From Halichondria panicea (Eukaryota; Porifera; Demospongiae; Suberitida; Halichondriidae), in the NCBI RefSeq assembly GCF_963675165.1, contig NC_087377.1, positions 12,324,632 to 12,388,631 on the forward strand: a DNA stretch of 64,000 nucleotides. The letters are read 5' to 3'. Made by a program: the position numbers and the translations under genes. The notes under the pieces are model-generated. The model saw only the letters and a list, made by a program, of their open reading frames with translations, was not told where the DNA came from and ran no database searches. This document shows positions 21,420-34,213 of this stretch, in pieces; the first letter of the stretch is position 1; every line of letters starts with the position of its first letter.

Positions 21420-24400
21420 ATGATGGAATTTCTTGTCCAAAGATGTCTCCTGCTTTGTCTCTACATAACATCAGCTCTAGGTGTTGCAAGTAAGTTCATG
21501 TGGTTGTGTATCACTGTATGAGGCTAGAGCTTGAGGCCTAGACTCTAGCTAGCTTTAATCAGGGAGTGTATGAAGATACATACACTCCTTAATAGCTTTT
21601 TGCTGATGATTGTACATGTAGAGTTGGGAGGCAAATAATAGTGATTGGAAGTGGTTAGTGACAGTTATATTCGAGGGATCAGGCTCGAAAGGTAATGTCA
21701 GCATCAGTAAGGAAGCATCAGTATAAGGAGTCGATGATTTGATGACCTTGTCCCACAGTAGCCTCAGTCCCAGGCCGATACGGCCTGGTATTGATTGTAT
21801 CTGGGCGTGGCAGGAACCGGAAACAAAAGCAGAGATTCTTCACACTTTGTTTCCTGTCATATTTCCCTGTATAAGTTTAGTACCGTAATTTAGCTTCGTG
21901 TTAGTCTCGTTCCCAGGCCGATCCATCGACTAGGAGTCGACCTAGCATTCAATTGGAGACGGATCGGCCTGGGAACGAGGCTAGCTCCGTGTATGCTCTC
22001 AAGTAACAAAAATCTAGCCATAGATTGTCTAGCTAGCTAGCTATGGAAAGTTTAAGTTGTTCAGATTAACGTATACATTGTCTTGCTTCCAAGAAGGCCC
22101 CACTCTCATTGCAGAATAGTCCCAACTCTTGTCAGAAGGAAGAAACGTCTTTGCCCGGTATTTATCGACACTTCATTTACATAATTATGTGATGCAGTTA
22201 CCGGATTAGTAATTCCTATTCCTCCTAGATGGACAGAAGAGCCAGTAAGATTTCTCACTTTCCTTGAACACGCTGCATGGTTGTTCAGTCAAGGCAAAAA
22301 GCAAGTCGTATTGGACCGTGTCCTCCAGAGGGTTGCAGCAGGTCAGCAATGTCTGGAATCATACGTGACAGGAAGGACCAACGACTGGAAAGACCATGCA
22401 TGAACGTCAGCACAGTAGGCTGTGTGGGGTTGTGATTGGGCAATATTAGCTAGTAGTTTTATCTCCTCCGACTACTTTCTGACTTTGCTTGTCACATATT
22501 CAACAGTAGTGTGGGATCTCGAGCCAATTGCAGCTTTAATTAATAGTAGAAATTTGCAATGATGAGGAATACATTAATCACAAGGCCAGAGGTCAGTCGA
22601 GGTAGTTGAGCCACTATAGCTACAGGTCGGTTAAACTTAATAAAATGTGTCTTCTGAAATTGAGGCGATTTAAGTGCCATGTATATGATTATGAGTGAAA
22701 AATGTTTAAATGTCGTATATTTAGAGGGTCACCTCTGATACAGGTTGGTTGGTAGAAAATTAAAATTGAAATGCAGTCAAGCATGACCACTAATTGCAAG
22801 TAGACATACACTGTATGACATGACTGGCTGCACTTCAACTTCTAACTGGTGTCAACCAACCTGAAGTCCTCTGTAGGTAGCTAAGACTATATAATTATAG
22901 TACAAGCTATATGCTTATACCAACTCAGGTCTTGCTAATTACTGTCTCAGATCGTATTTTTCGGTATAAATTATGCTATAAATTACTTTAATGTTATATT
23001 TTTCTACCAAAAAGAGGCATCTCTAATGTCCAACACGAGTGTAGCATGTCCTGGTGAGGCTGTTCTGTTCACATGCTCTTCGCCTGGTACTGCATTGATA
23101 TGGCAAGTAGATCTACTATCACCAACAGGGACGTCACTGCAAAGTTTCTTCCTTCCCTCACAAGTTGGTATTCCAAGGACACTTGAATCTGGGGTGATCA
23201 TATTTGAGGCTGTTCTTGTAAGCAATGATGGTGGAAATCTGACGTCCACTCTCATCAACCTCAGTGAAGTGTCTGTACTGGATGATAGCAATGTCACCTG
23301 TACTGTTACTAACAATGGTCCTACGTCACAGCAGCAAACCATCATGGTTGCTGGTGAGTATTGTAATTCATAGCTAAGCCTGTTGAGATGTTATTATTGC
23401 AGTTGTCCCAACACGTCCACTCAATCCAAGCATATCCTACATTCAAAACCAACTCAGTTCCTCGATTATCACTCTGGACTGGGACCCTCCCTCCTCTACT
23501 GGTGGTGTGTCTGTCAGCTATGTCCTCATCATCTCCCCAACACCTCTCTCCGGGTCACCAGTCACCATGGATACCACCTCCACACAGATCACTGTCTCCT
23601 ATAGCACTCCCTATGATGTGACTATCAGAGCTGTCAACTGTGCTGGAATGAGTCAAGAAAGTTCAATTGTGGATCTAAGTAAGCTAGCTATAATTTTCAT
23701 GGTGACTGCCGTCACATTGATTATAATTATTTGGATTGTAGATATAAGTAGGCTATTTTATGGTTATAAAACATATACATAATTATACTCATTCCCTATC
23801 ATACTTTTAAATCAATGCAGTTGTGTGCCCCACTCCATCTACTGCTGCTGGTGTTACCATCACCAACACACCTCCTGTCACTATTGGTGGATCCATGCTC
23901 ACCTTCACTTGCAGTGGAGACAATGAAGTGATAATCTCAACCTGTGGCAGTAGTGGGTGGTCTCCTGACCCTAAGACATTTGAATGCAGAATAGGTATCC
24001 TACGTAGCGGATTAACTGTATAATATTGATTTCATTAGATCCTCAAGTCACCTGCGGCTCTCCTGCCACACCATCTAGAGGCAGTGTGGACGTCAGTGGT
24101 GAGACACCATGCACCCTTTACACTAAGCTCACAAGTCATATATCGCTGTGATGAGGGACTGTTTCCCCTTGATGTGAGGACCAGCACATGCACTGATGTG
24201 GGGGGTAGAGGAGAGTGGGGGGAGAATCCTGGGAGCTTGGTGTGCAGGGAGAGGCGAGTTGAAATGTAGCTGTTTAGAGGTAATGTTTTTTATTTCCTTC
24301 GAAAAAGCTCATTTTGTAATTTCTGGGACGTATAATTGTAGTAGCTTACATATACATCGCCTTTGTTCCACATTTCCCTAAGTACGTATACAGTCATTTT

Positions 24401-24922
24401 GTTACCTTCCATATAGTCAACTGCTCTCTTCCTCCTGAGCCCTGCAACGGTGCTATAGTGCACTATGAGAGGTTAAATGAGACGATGTTGGAGGGAACAG
24501 TGCTGACTTACCAGTGTGACAATGGACTCTCACTGACTGGACCCAACACCATCACTTGCACTAATACTAGAGTCTGGAGCACTGAGCCTGAAACAATCAA
24601 GTGTGTGCCTAGGACTGAAGGTTAGTAATTGTTTGCTATTCCAAAAATACATGCAGTCATACTATCCCCTCTCACAGTTTCTACTGTCGCTATCAGTGTG
24701 GTCATCACTTTCATTATCACTCTAGTCATTGGATTCCTCACTGGACTCCTAGTGATGCATGTTTTCTCTCGTAAGAAGGCAGTATACTTCTCCGCAACTG
24801 AAGGACAAGCTAACGTAGGACCCACTGCACCAGCTGGTCCTGTTTATGAGGAGGTACCAGTATCACCCAAAGAGGAGATTGAACTCAACACAAACCAGGC
24901 GTATGGACCGTTAGGACTGTAA
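21420..24922 (+). CDS. R4: Ig-FN3-Sushi-TM receptor with damaged Sushi 2 exon
   Basis: Exons: 21420-21489 (signal, MMEFLVQRCLLLCLYITSA), a 1.5 kb intron, 23015-23353 (Ig, VACPGEAVLFTCSSPG), 23403-23678 (FN3), 23821-23994 (Sushi 1, IVCPTPSTAAG), 24039-24257 (Sushi 2, damaged), 24417-24620 (Sushi 3) and 24678-24922 (TM and tail, GPVYEEVPVSPKEEIEL, NQAYGPLGL). Relative to R5, the Sushi 2 exon carries a four-base insertion after GAGACACCA that brings a TGA into frame, and its donor is weakened. Skipping that phase 1-1 exon restores a continuous 435-residue frame. The gene may thus make a two-Sushi receptor, or be newly inactivated. Confidence 0.72.
21750..22000. repeat. Inverted-repeat elements with CCAGGCCG ends
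   Basis: At about 21903-21985 the arms CTCGTTCCCAGGCCGATCC and GGATCGGCCTGGGAACGAG face each other. A related small hairpin, CCAGGCCGATACGGCCTGG, lies at about 21772-21790. Another, TACCAGGCCGC to GGCCTGGTA, is at about 35467-35501. They sit in the long first intron of R4. Confidence 0.75.
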
Positions 24923-26265
24923 AACTCATTCACTTCAATAGCAAGTTAATTGTGATCATTCTGCCATTTCATTTGTTTTATAGGCCTATATATAATTGTA
25001 GACTCGCTATAGTTCGTATATATAACCTGGAGATTGTCTCAATTGCATTCCCTATATAATACATCAGAGGAGGTTATTTTTTGCTGTAAAACTTGCCATT
25101 GTTATAACGTGGTTTTTTTGACTTCCTCAATCAGAAAGAATAAAGTGGTGTGCTTCTTTTAAACCAAGTGATCAAACTCGACAGTTATTACTATGCCTCG
25201 GTGTGTGGTAGTAAGTGCATTACACCCTAGCTTTCAGCTATTGTTTTCCTTGCAACTTTCATTATTCAACATCGGATATAAATGTATATGTATACGTAAT
25301 ATTATTCATTGAGAACAATAGCACTGCATCTGTTCACATACTTAAACTGATCGATATACACAATCATGTATGTATTGCTTTGTAAGAAAAAACAATAATA
25401 AGAGTTACACAACTGTCCACAAATGTACCTGGAACTGTCCTTGAGCTTGACACAGTGTGCACTGTTCTGTCCAACTTGCCCAGATTCCTGCAGCAAATAT
25501 AAATCACAGTACATAAAGAAAAACTCAGTGCTAATGCCTCTCACCATGTTTTGCTTCACTCAAGGTATTAGAGGGTTATATATTATAATTATTATTGTTG
25601 TTTGCAATTGCTGTTGTTGGCTGTTGGAGGTGTTGTTGGCGGTCTGGTCTGTTTGCATGGGGGTACTGATTGTTGTAGTGCTCATAGTTTTTGTTATTAT
25701 CACCAAAAACTTGAAAAGTGGAGCTTATAGAAGGATGTTTACGATTGTACAAAACCAATTGTTGTTTAAGACAAGTGAGACAATGGAGATTTTGTAACTT
25801 GCTCTAGAGGCCACATTGACTGGCAGTCAATCAGGCTTATAGAGAAATCAAATATATGCAGAGTATAGCTTGCTACTTGATCTTGATTGTGAATCGTTTG
25901 TTTACTTATCATAATGGTCATGATTGCATTCATCTCTATTGTCAACAGAACAGTATCCTTTATGATCACAACAGCTGGCTAAACAAACACTAACAGGTTA
26001 CTCAGCCCACAGCTATTTACTGAAGTCAGCAATTTAGCAAATGTTTCATTAACAATCTTTACTTTTGGAAAACTTCTTCAGGACAACTCTACAGATATAG
26101 CAGATATAGGGCTCTGGGTATAGGGTATGGTAAACACAAGGTTAATATATTAGATCTCTTTTTTTGTACCCACACTGACACAGTAAATCACCCACTGTCT
26201 CATGGCTGGAGATAATCTAGGATGTAAAGATGGTTTTATATTTGCCCTGTGGTGATTGAAGCTGT
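24923..26265. other. No gene seen between R4 and the R4-like fragment
   Basis: An open frame at 25423-25797 is rich in I, V and C because of simple TATTATT and TGTTG sequence, and has no splice or domain support. The phrase CCAGATTCCTGCAG near 25480 recurs downstream of other receptors (31024, 15345). Confidence 0.45.
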
Positions 26266-26268
26266 TCT

Positions 26269-26612
26269 ACTACAGAGGCCTCATTAGCGTCCAACACCAA
26301 CACGAGTGTGGTGTGTCCTGCATGGAGAGGCAGTTCTGCTCACATGCTCTAAGCCTGCCCTGCATTGATATGGCAAGTGGATCCTCCAGCGATGTCTGGG
26401 TTCAAAGTACATTCTTTATTGGTTCTCAAGTTGGTCGAAGGAGGGACACATTAGGATCTGGAGTGATCATGCTGTTCTGTTCTTGTGAGCAATGATGGTG
26501 GAACTCTGATGTCCACCCTAATCAACCTCAGTGAAGTGTCTGTACTGGAAGGAAACAATAATTTTATTACCTGTACTACTACCAATAATTATAGATCTAG
26601 TTCTGTATAATT
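26269..26612 (+). pseudogene. Degraded Ig exon, R4-like
   Basis: This is a copy of the R4 Ig exon (23015-23353) after a CTACTACAG acceptor. Recognisable parts are TCCAACACC, AACACGAGTGTG, GATATGGCAAGTGGATCC and ATCAACCTCAGTGAAGTG. Several insertions and deletions break the frame, for example CCTGCATGGAGAGGCAG against CCTGGTGAGGC. Confidence 0.75.
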
Positions 26613-26762
26613 ATGGTTGACTTCTTCAATATTATAATTATACTCAACATTCTGATGTGGTTTTTCTGACTTCCTCAATAGAGGGTGTGTTTCATATCAT
26701 AAGTGATCAATAAACTTAAGCTTGTTGTTGTACCAGCTAGTTATATATATATAGCTCCTGCA

Positions 26763-28529
26763 ATGCAAGTACAGGCAGTTATTATCAGCATCCAGCTGTT
26801 TAGTCTTGCTGCAGGTAAGTTACACATAGATCATCATCTATACATGTGTTCACTGGAACACACAATTTGTTTCAGCCACACTGATATCCACTCCCACTGT
26901 GGCCTGTCCTGATGACACTGTCACTTTCACCTGCACTATGCCTGATAGTCTCATACGATGGGACGTCACTCCACCACAACAAGCTACATTCAGCATAACT
27001 TTAAGAACCAACGACAACATTAACACTGATGAAACACGAGGTACTCCAGCATTCCGTGGTGTTCTCACTGACTCCAGTGGAGGAATGGTTACTGCCACTC
27101 TTACCTCACTGTCTGAGGCCTCCACTGTGGAGGATACTATGGTGGAGTGTGTGGGAGGGAGCTCACGAGAGGGTCCTCTCACTATCACTGTGGCTGGTGA
27201 GTTCTTTGTTCGGAACAAAACATTGTGGAACAAGTAATTAATGCACCCACAGATCCACCCTCCCCTCCCCTCAACCCAATAGTATCCTCCATTCTAAACC
27301 AACCCAGCTCCTCCATTATTACTCTGGAGTGGGACCCTCCCTCCTCTACTGGTGGTGTGTCTGTCAGGTATGTCCTCATTATCTCCTCAACATCTCTCTC
27401 CGGGTCACCAACCACCGTGGAGACCACCTCCACACAGATCACTGTCTCCTACAACACACACTACAATGTGATGGTCAGAGCTGTCAACTGTGTTGGAATG
27501 AGTCAAGAAAGTCAAATAGTTGATCTTAGTAAGCTATTTCAAGGTCGTGCGTACAGATATAGTCATGTAGTCCTTCTCTTTACTAAAGTTGTATGCCCCA
27601 CACCGTCTACTGCTGTTGGTGTGATCATCACTAACACACCTCCTGTCACTATTGGTGGATCCATGCTCACCTTCACTTGTAGTGGAGACAATGAAGTGAG
27701 AACCTCAACCTGCGGCAGTAGTGGGTGGTCTCCTGACCCTGGGTTCTTTGACTGTGGCATCCCAGTTACAGGTATCATACATGGGCAATTAACTCTCTAA
27801 AGGAATGTTGATCTCATGTATTAGATCCCCCAATCACCTGTAGCCCTCCAGTTGCACCATCTAGAGGTAGTGTGAACATCAGTGGTGGGACACCACCCTT
27901 CTCACTGGGTTCAATGGTAATCTATGGCTGTGACAATGGACTGTTCCCCCTTGATGTGAGAACCAGTACATGCACTGATGTGGAGGGTAGGGGAGAGTGG
28001 GTGGAGAATCCTGGGAGCTTTGTGTGCAGGGAGAGGCCAGGTATATAGTCTACATCAATTTTCTGTTCATTTTTCGCTGTGTCTATAAGTGAACGTACTG
28101 CACTGTACCTGTCATACCACCGGTGCTATATAGTATATCCTATGTACGTTGCATTTCACCACAGTCAACTGTTCTTTACCCTCGGAGCCATCCAACGGAA
28201 CTATAGTGGACTATGAGATGTTGAATGAGACAGTGTTGGAGGGAACAGTGCTGACTTACCAGTGTGACAATGGACTACCATTGACTGGACCCAACACCAT
28301 CACTTGCACTAATGCTGGAGTCTGGAGCACTGAGCCTGAGGCAATCATGTGTATGTTACCAACTGAAGGTGAGAGTAATGAACCTGAGGCACATAGCAAC
28401 CACGGGGTTATGGTAATCCCTTGCGGTCTGTTTGTCTGTGTTATTTTAAGTCTGCTTACCTGTGTAAATTATTTTAAGATTAAATTTTTTCCTAATAATT
28501 ATATAGTAACTTGTAACAACAATTTTTAA
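26763..28529 (+). CDS. R5: Ig-FN3-Sushi x3 receptor with two possible ends
   Basis: Exons: 26763-26814 (signal, MQVQAVIISIQLFSLAA), 26876-27196 (Ig, VACPDDTVTFTCTMPD), 27253-27528 (FN3, LEWDPPSSTGGVSVRYVL), 27589-27771 (Sushi 1), 27825-28040 (Sushi 2, ITCSPPVAPSRGSV) and 28165-28368 (Sushi 3, VNCSLPSEPSNGTI). A normal GTGAGA donor at 28369 should splice to the TM-tail exon at 30553, but that exon is frameshifted. Reading through the donor instead gives 53 more residues to TAA at 28529. They include a hydrophobic stretch GVMVIPCGLFVCVILSLLTC followed by lysines, so a 470-residue membrane-anchored form without the tyrosine tail is possible. Confidence 0.75.
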
Positions 28530-28615
28530 CAATGGTTTGCTTAGTCACAATCAGTAACCACGATTATTTTTTGATAATAATATTACATTGTATAGATCTA
28601 CTATTAATAGCTAGT

Positions 28616-28639
28616 ACATTGTATACCGGTATACAATGT
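28616..28639. repeat. Perfect 24-base palindrome
   Basis: ACATTGTATACC is followed directly by its complement GGTATACAATGT. It lies in the long intron before the R5 tail exon. Role unknown. Confidence 0.9.
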
Positions 28640-29116
28640 CACATGCTCCAAGGTTTGCAGCAACATTGAAGTTACCAACAAGTCAGTTAACCGATTTTGT
28701 CTGGAAAAGCATTTTCGTTCGAAGTAACATTTTTCTGGAGACGCAAGCAAGCTAGTGTCCTATGCTAGCTAATCAACCACATGTCACCCGCTTGGGAAAA
28801 TCTGAAATAAATCCTGCACTGGTGGTTTGTAACATTTCGGACTTGTTTGCTGTCTCTGCTGTGATCCTAGTCCCATGCTAGCCTCCTTCACTGGCCTCCC
28901 CTGAAGAGAAGGCCTGCTACTGACTGCTTGCATGCGCACGCGCAAAATTAGTGGACATTTTTTCCCGTACAAATTCCTATAATTATATTAAATACTGAAT
29001 TTATCAGAGAAACTATCTTGACAAAGAATACACTAATTGTTAAAGTCATACACAGAGCTATATATAGCTAGCTAGCTAGAGACAGAGCTGTAGGTTTGTT
29101 GTACAGCTATTTTCTT

Positions 29117-29176
29117 TTAGTCTCGAACACCCCTCAACCTAAAAGCTTTTAGGTTGAGGCGGGTATTCGAGACTAA
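29117..29176. repeat. 60-base hairpin
   Basis: The arms TTAGTCTCGAACACCCCTCA and TGAGGCGGGTATTCGAGACT pair, with AAAAGCTTTT at the centre. It lies in the long R5 intron. Confidence 0.85.
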
Positions 29177-29694
29177 TTTTCTTTCTGATAGAGTCAGTAG
29201 CAGTAGTATAATTATAATTTTTAGTAGACTTTTCACCAGAAGCATTATAGATGGGCGTGGCCTGTCCATATATAGCAGCTTTCACTCTGTTCAGACGATT
29301 GTCATCCGCACACTGTTGCAGGCTGTGAGTCTTTTGTTAACATAGCAGGCTACGGGTAGCTATCAGAATGCTATCAGATGGGCTAGAAATTAACCTTCTA
29401 TCGAACTTTCTATCTACTCCACTTCCGTTCTTTGTGACGTCATTGTTTTACTGAGCATACACGTTGTTGCATGGTTAACGCATGCGCAAGCAGTCGATAT
29501 CAGGCCCACTCTTCAAGGAAGTGTGGCCTTGGATCGAGGCTAGTCCCATGCATGCACTGCATGCATGTCTGACTATGCACCATCATCTACCATAATTGTG
29601 TCCAATAACCGTTTTCAAACGTAAGCCTTATTGTCTTCTGCATGACTGTAATTTATTGCCCTATACTTGCATGCTGCCATGTTCATACATACAC

Positions 29695-30465
29695 ACCGGA
29701 AATTTTGGTAGGTGTTTTTAGATGGCCAAATTTAAAACCGTCAAATTAAAAGTTTTCCGGTGGACCCAACACATTGCAGCAGTAGCCACACGCCTAAGAT
29801 GCCAAATGCATATAGGTGCCAACTTTCCCGGATTTAACACTCTTATCCCGAAAAGAAACTTCTATTCACCTAGATATTCCAAATTTTCAAGGTTACTGCT
29901 TCTATAATTAGCTGTGTTACTATCCAATAAAACTTATCAAGCCTGGAAAAGTAAAAAAAAACTACTGCTTGAATCTTTTAACAATGAACAGAAACAGCTT
30001 TACACAAGAGAACTTATAGCTTAAGCATCCAATAAGTAGGCGTGAAGAGAGCTGAGCAGTACGTGATGCTGCTGGGACGGCATCCCCACAACAATTCATG
30101 AGATTGTAGGAAAACATGGAAGAATTATAGATATGAATTGTTGCACTGCACTGAAAATCAGAGGAATTATTGTGAATTTCTCCTTGGGCCAGTCGCTCAG
30201 GGGGGGCTATATAACACCCTTATACGTTTTGAAACTTGGCTGCATTAGGAAGTTGGCACCTATTATATGCAAATGGCTCATCCGCCAAATATTCTAGTTA
30301 GCTATAATTATAGTATTACTAGATTAATGTTTTGTGAGCAAGGATCAATTTCAAATATAAAAAATTAAAACCTAAATTAGTACTGGTAATTACACACAGA
30401 ACGCAGATTGCAAGAGGTAAATTAATTTTTCTGCTGATTTGGTTCACCACAAAATATTCTAGTAA
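29695..30465. mobile_element. Inverted-repeat elements in R5 intron
   Basis: At about 29803-30275 the phrases AAATGCATATAGGTGCCAAC and GTTGGCACCTATTATATGCA face each other across about 0.45 kb. Next to them, 30309-30465 is a short element with ends TTACTAGATTAATGTTTTG and CAAAATATTCTAGTAA, like the element at 36229-36424. No transposase was found. Confidence 0.6.
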
Positions 30466-30552
30466 CAATACAACCCCGTGTACTGATACTCTGGGTGTGA
30501 TATACAACTGCCTCAGGCTTCTATCCCAATATTTATTGCTAATCCTTCACAG

Positions 30553-30796
30553 CTGCCACCCTATCAACTGGTGTAACTATTGCCATCAGTGTTACTACTA
30601 CTTTCGTTGCCATTACTATCCTTGGATTTCTCGCTGGACTCCTGTGATGTATTCGTTTACGCGTAAGAAGGCAAGAAAAACAGCATTATCTGTTGTAGAA
30701 CCCACTAAACCAGTTGGTCCTGTTTATGAGGAGGTGTCACCCAAAGAGGAGATTGAACTGAACACTAACCAGGCGTATGGACCACTAGGACTGTGA
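30553..30796 (+). pseudogene. R5 TM-tail exon with one-base deletion
   Basis: After a TTCACAG acceptor it reads AATLSTGVTIAISVTTTFV, ending AGLL, then TGA. Against R7, CTCCTAGTGATG has become CTCCTGTGATG, a one-base loss. In the +1 frame the rest of the tail is perfect: RKTALSVVEPTKPVGPVYEE and NQAYGPLGL. If spliced to R5 it would give a receptor ending inside the membrane helix. A sequencing error is an alternative. Confidence 0.75.
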
Positions 30797-31193
30797 ATTA
30801 AACTTCATGCTACTGACTTTTGTACTAACTATCATCATGCATACATAATGTTTTCTAGCCAGCAGTATAGCATATGTTTCACCTGCTGTACATTGCTAAC
30901 CATTATTTTAAACAGTTACTGTAATTATTATAGCAATTACATAATAATGTTTGTTAATAAAAATGTATAATAAATATGCACAACATTGAGGGAAGCTACA
31001 GTTACTGTTCTGTCAAACTGTCCAGATACCTGCAGTTAATAATAAAGGAAGTGCATTACATCTGCCATATGAAGTTAGGAAAGTAAATAAATTATTGGTT
31101 TGTTATAAAAGAGATTTCATGCACGTCAAAGTCACCACAAACAAAATAATGTGCACCCCCTCAGATTTCAACGAAACTTGGCATAAATTATAT

Positions 31194-31527
31194 CAAGAGT
31201 AGCTATATGATTATTATAGAGAGAGTATCGAACGTAGGCATACTGTGTATCAGATGTATGCGGAGAGTAACGTGACTTCCTGTATCTGTCACAAGCTTGG
31301 AATTTGCACACTGACCAATCCAAGAGTGGGTGATGTAATCTATCAACCCATCCAAGTGTGGGTGATGTAATCTACTTTCTTGATAGATTACATCACCCAC
31401 ACTTGGATTGGTCAGTGTACAAATTCCAAGCTTGTGAGACAGATACAGGAAGTCACGTTACTCTCCGCATACATCTGATGCACAGTATGCCTACGTTCGA
31501 TACTCTCTTCTCTATCATATACTCTTG
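31194..31527. mobile_element. Long-hairpin MITE, copy 2
   Basis: Same family as 6876-7158, with ATCGAACGTAGGCATACTGT on the left and its complement on the right. The centre holds an extra tandem copy of AAGTGTGGGTGATGTAATCT. Confidence 0.8.
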
Positions 31528-31529
31528 AT

Positions 31530-32475
31530 TATATGTACATACCTTTCCATAATATAATTATTAGTCACATGAATCAGCCACACCCCTCAGAGAGGAACGT
31601 CAGAGTACTCTCTACGTAATATCATGACAATGGAATGTATTAGTACAAGCTGACAAAACCATAAAACCATGATTATTATAACAGTGCCACATCCGCTATC
31701 TCTATTTAGCCACAACATTTGCTTGCTGCTCAACTGCAGGTAAAGTTTCATTATTTGCTGCCTCCTATTCAAGTCACCTGATACTTGTGAGCAATCTCAT
31801 TGGTCAGACAGTCTCGTTTAGGAAGAGCGACTGATTCATGAGACAAACGTTGCCAATTTTATCCCCATAATAATGTAATATGGCTTCTTAGCCTTTAAAA
31901 TTATAATGGTGACCCGACCCGATTCCCATTAACTTCTGCCATGATTCGGATAAAAACTGATTAATTCACCGTACTCCTTATGATATAGTCTTTCAGATGA
32001 CAAGTTTAAAGGGGATGGGCAGTCAAAAGGTTAAAGGCGTCAAAGCTCATTGTTGTAACCTTTAATTATCCAAAATGGCGTCTATAGTTACTATTGTCCG
32101 CCTTTTATAACTTAATTTCGTGATGGGATCAGAAGATATGGACATTGCAATATAAAAGTGAACAGCAGTTATTGACATACTGTGGGTCATTCCATAGGAA
32201 TTTCCTATAACTAAAGGCCGGTGACCGTTCAGAATTCTTCGAAGCATTACGTATAGATAGAGCTATTTTAATAATAATATTATTAACACATATCAGAATT
32301 TATTTATTGCTTCTGAGGTAAGAAACAACTTATAATCAGAGTGTTTTCAGAGTGTATTCTTGTAGCTTATGTAACAGCTAGGGTTTCACAATGTTGTGTG
32401 GCCTCTATTAATCAGATTATGAGATACGCGTACAACATTTGGTTAAAAATTTGGTTTCAAACAACTAAATGAAAG
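31530..32475. other. No gene seen
   Basis: AT-rich sequence with no supported exon on either strand. Confidence 0.4.
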
Positions 32476-32478
32476 GTA

Positions 32479-34213
32479 CTGTATAGCGGGTAATTTTTGT
32501 TGGTGAAAATTTTCATATAAAATTACCCATTTGTATTCGTACAGGGGATGGTGACGTTGCATGAACCATAAGGATTATCAGGGGCGGATCCAGAGGTAGT
32601 TCGTTGGGTTCGTATACGAACTACCTTTCCAGCTAGTATATATTAGCTAGCTAGCTAACTAACTGTACTGTCGTGACAAAGTCGTACAAAGCTCTCTGCT
32701 TAATAAAAGGGTGGGGCTGGTTCTCTTTGCATAATAAAAGGGGGGGGCTGGTTCTCTCTACATAACAAGAGGGTGGGGCTGGCTACTGCAGCCACATTGC
32801 ATTGATTTGCACCGTGGTCAAGCGATAATATTATTATATCTAGCCATGAATCCTTGACTCCTGGTGTAAGAAGAGGAAAGTTTCAGGTAAGGGAGAGTGC
32901 ATGACACTGCATATTGAATGACACTGCATACTTACAGTTACATGTATAATTGCCCTCATTATGCCTCGAGGCGTAGCCGCACGAGGGATACGGTAAAGCT
33001 GACTGTGTGTGTGTCTGTCTGTGTGTGTGTGTGTGTATTCCAGCTATAACTGCTCAACGGTTACAATGCGACGAAAACTAACAGCTTCTATAGGCTTCTA
33101 GCCACGTTCTCTTGGATTTTGATTCGTGGATTAGCAAACTAAAGCTTCTTTCTCGAGTTATGGCTAGTTTGACTCACATTGAAGGCTGTTGCAGTCTCTT
33201 CAGAATCTTTCATAGCATCATCTGTCCGCACAAACTTTCTATTCAACATATGAGTTAGCCTTGCACTAAAGCGCTAGCTTTTTGTTAGCTACAATACTCA
33301 GAAAATATCTGTTAAAACAGCTAGCTAGCAGTACAGTAGCCATTTGTAAAATTGATCTCTTTGGACACACCCTTTAATTATTCCTGTGGATGTAATGCGC
33401 ATGCGCGCTCATTCCCCATGTGTGAGAAAATAATATCCAAGATCCAGATCCAGATCCTCCTGGCAGAATCATCTTTGTCTTGAGGGCCTGGTAAGCCACA
33501 AAACACTACCATATAACAATATAGATAACAATATGCATGTACACAGGTCTTTTCTTCTTAGATATTATATACACTGAACTACAGATCCTGGAAGAATCAA
33601 TTTTCTTCTTTCTTGATGTCCTGGTAAGCCACATAATACAAAAAATAATAACTTACAATAGATGCATGTAAATAAGTCTTTTCTTCTCAGTGACTTTATA
33701 TAGATAAGCTAACTTTAATATAAAATTCATTATAGATAACACTCTAATACTTTTGAGCGAAAGCAAAAACATGGCGAGAGGCATTAGCACAGCGCCAGCT
33801 TGAACACTAGTTAATATATTGATGGTCAAGTTCTACAAGTCTATATATATAGCCAAGTCTCCTCTTCACCAGCCACCACCGTCTGTCTTTCCACTGGGGA
33901 CCACTACTATCTCTCCTCCAGTCACAACCATCTCTCCTCCAGTCACAACCATCTCTCCTGTGTTTATAAATCATGAGGGAGAACATGAGGGTTAATTAGT
34001 GGGCGTGGTACTTTAAAAGGGGCGTGGTCAAAAATTTCGGCGCTGCGCGCCGAGTGAAATTCTTACCCGCGCTTTGCGCGGACAAGAAGTACTATAAGAA
34101 CCCCCCTTCCTTAAATCCTGGATCCGCCCCTGATTATTATTGGTCCAGAAAAAGTTTGCAGTTTTAATTTTCGTCCACTGATACGAAAACTGCTATATAC
34201 CCGCTATACGGTA
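32479..34213. mobile_element. Nested elements: 1.55 kb CAGGGGCGGATCC element inside a smaller MITE
   Basis: The inner element is 32579-34132, with ends CAGGGGCGGATCCAG and CTGGATCCGCCCCTG. Its outer flanks are two halves of a MITE with ends TATAGCGGGTAA and TACCCGCTATA, like 11068-11203. The flanking 8-mers AGGATTAT and ATTATTAT are similar but not identical. It contains a partial CA/GT-cored repeat (32961-33172) and short CTCCAGTCACAACCATCT repeats (about 33910-33955), but no long open frame, so it is non-autonomous. Confidence 0.7.

Noticed and set aside
25423-25797. Hydrophobic open frame with many I, V and C residues
   Set aside because: The composition follows from low-complexity TATTATT/TGTTG DNA. 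No related exon in other receptor 3' flanks.
29722-29907. Open frame MAKFKTVKLKVFRW
   Set aside because: It lies inside an inverted-repeat region in the R5 intron, with no splice, domain or paralogue support.
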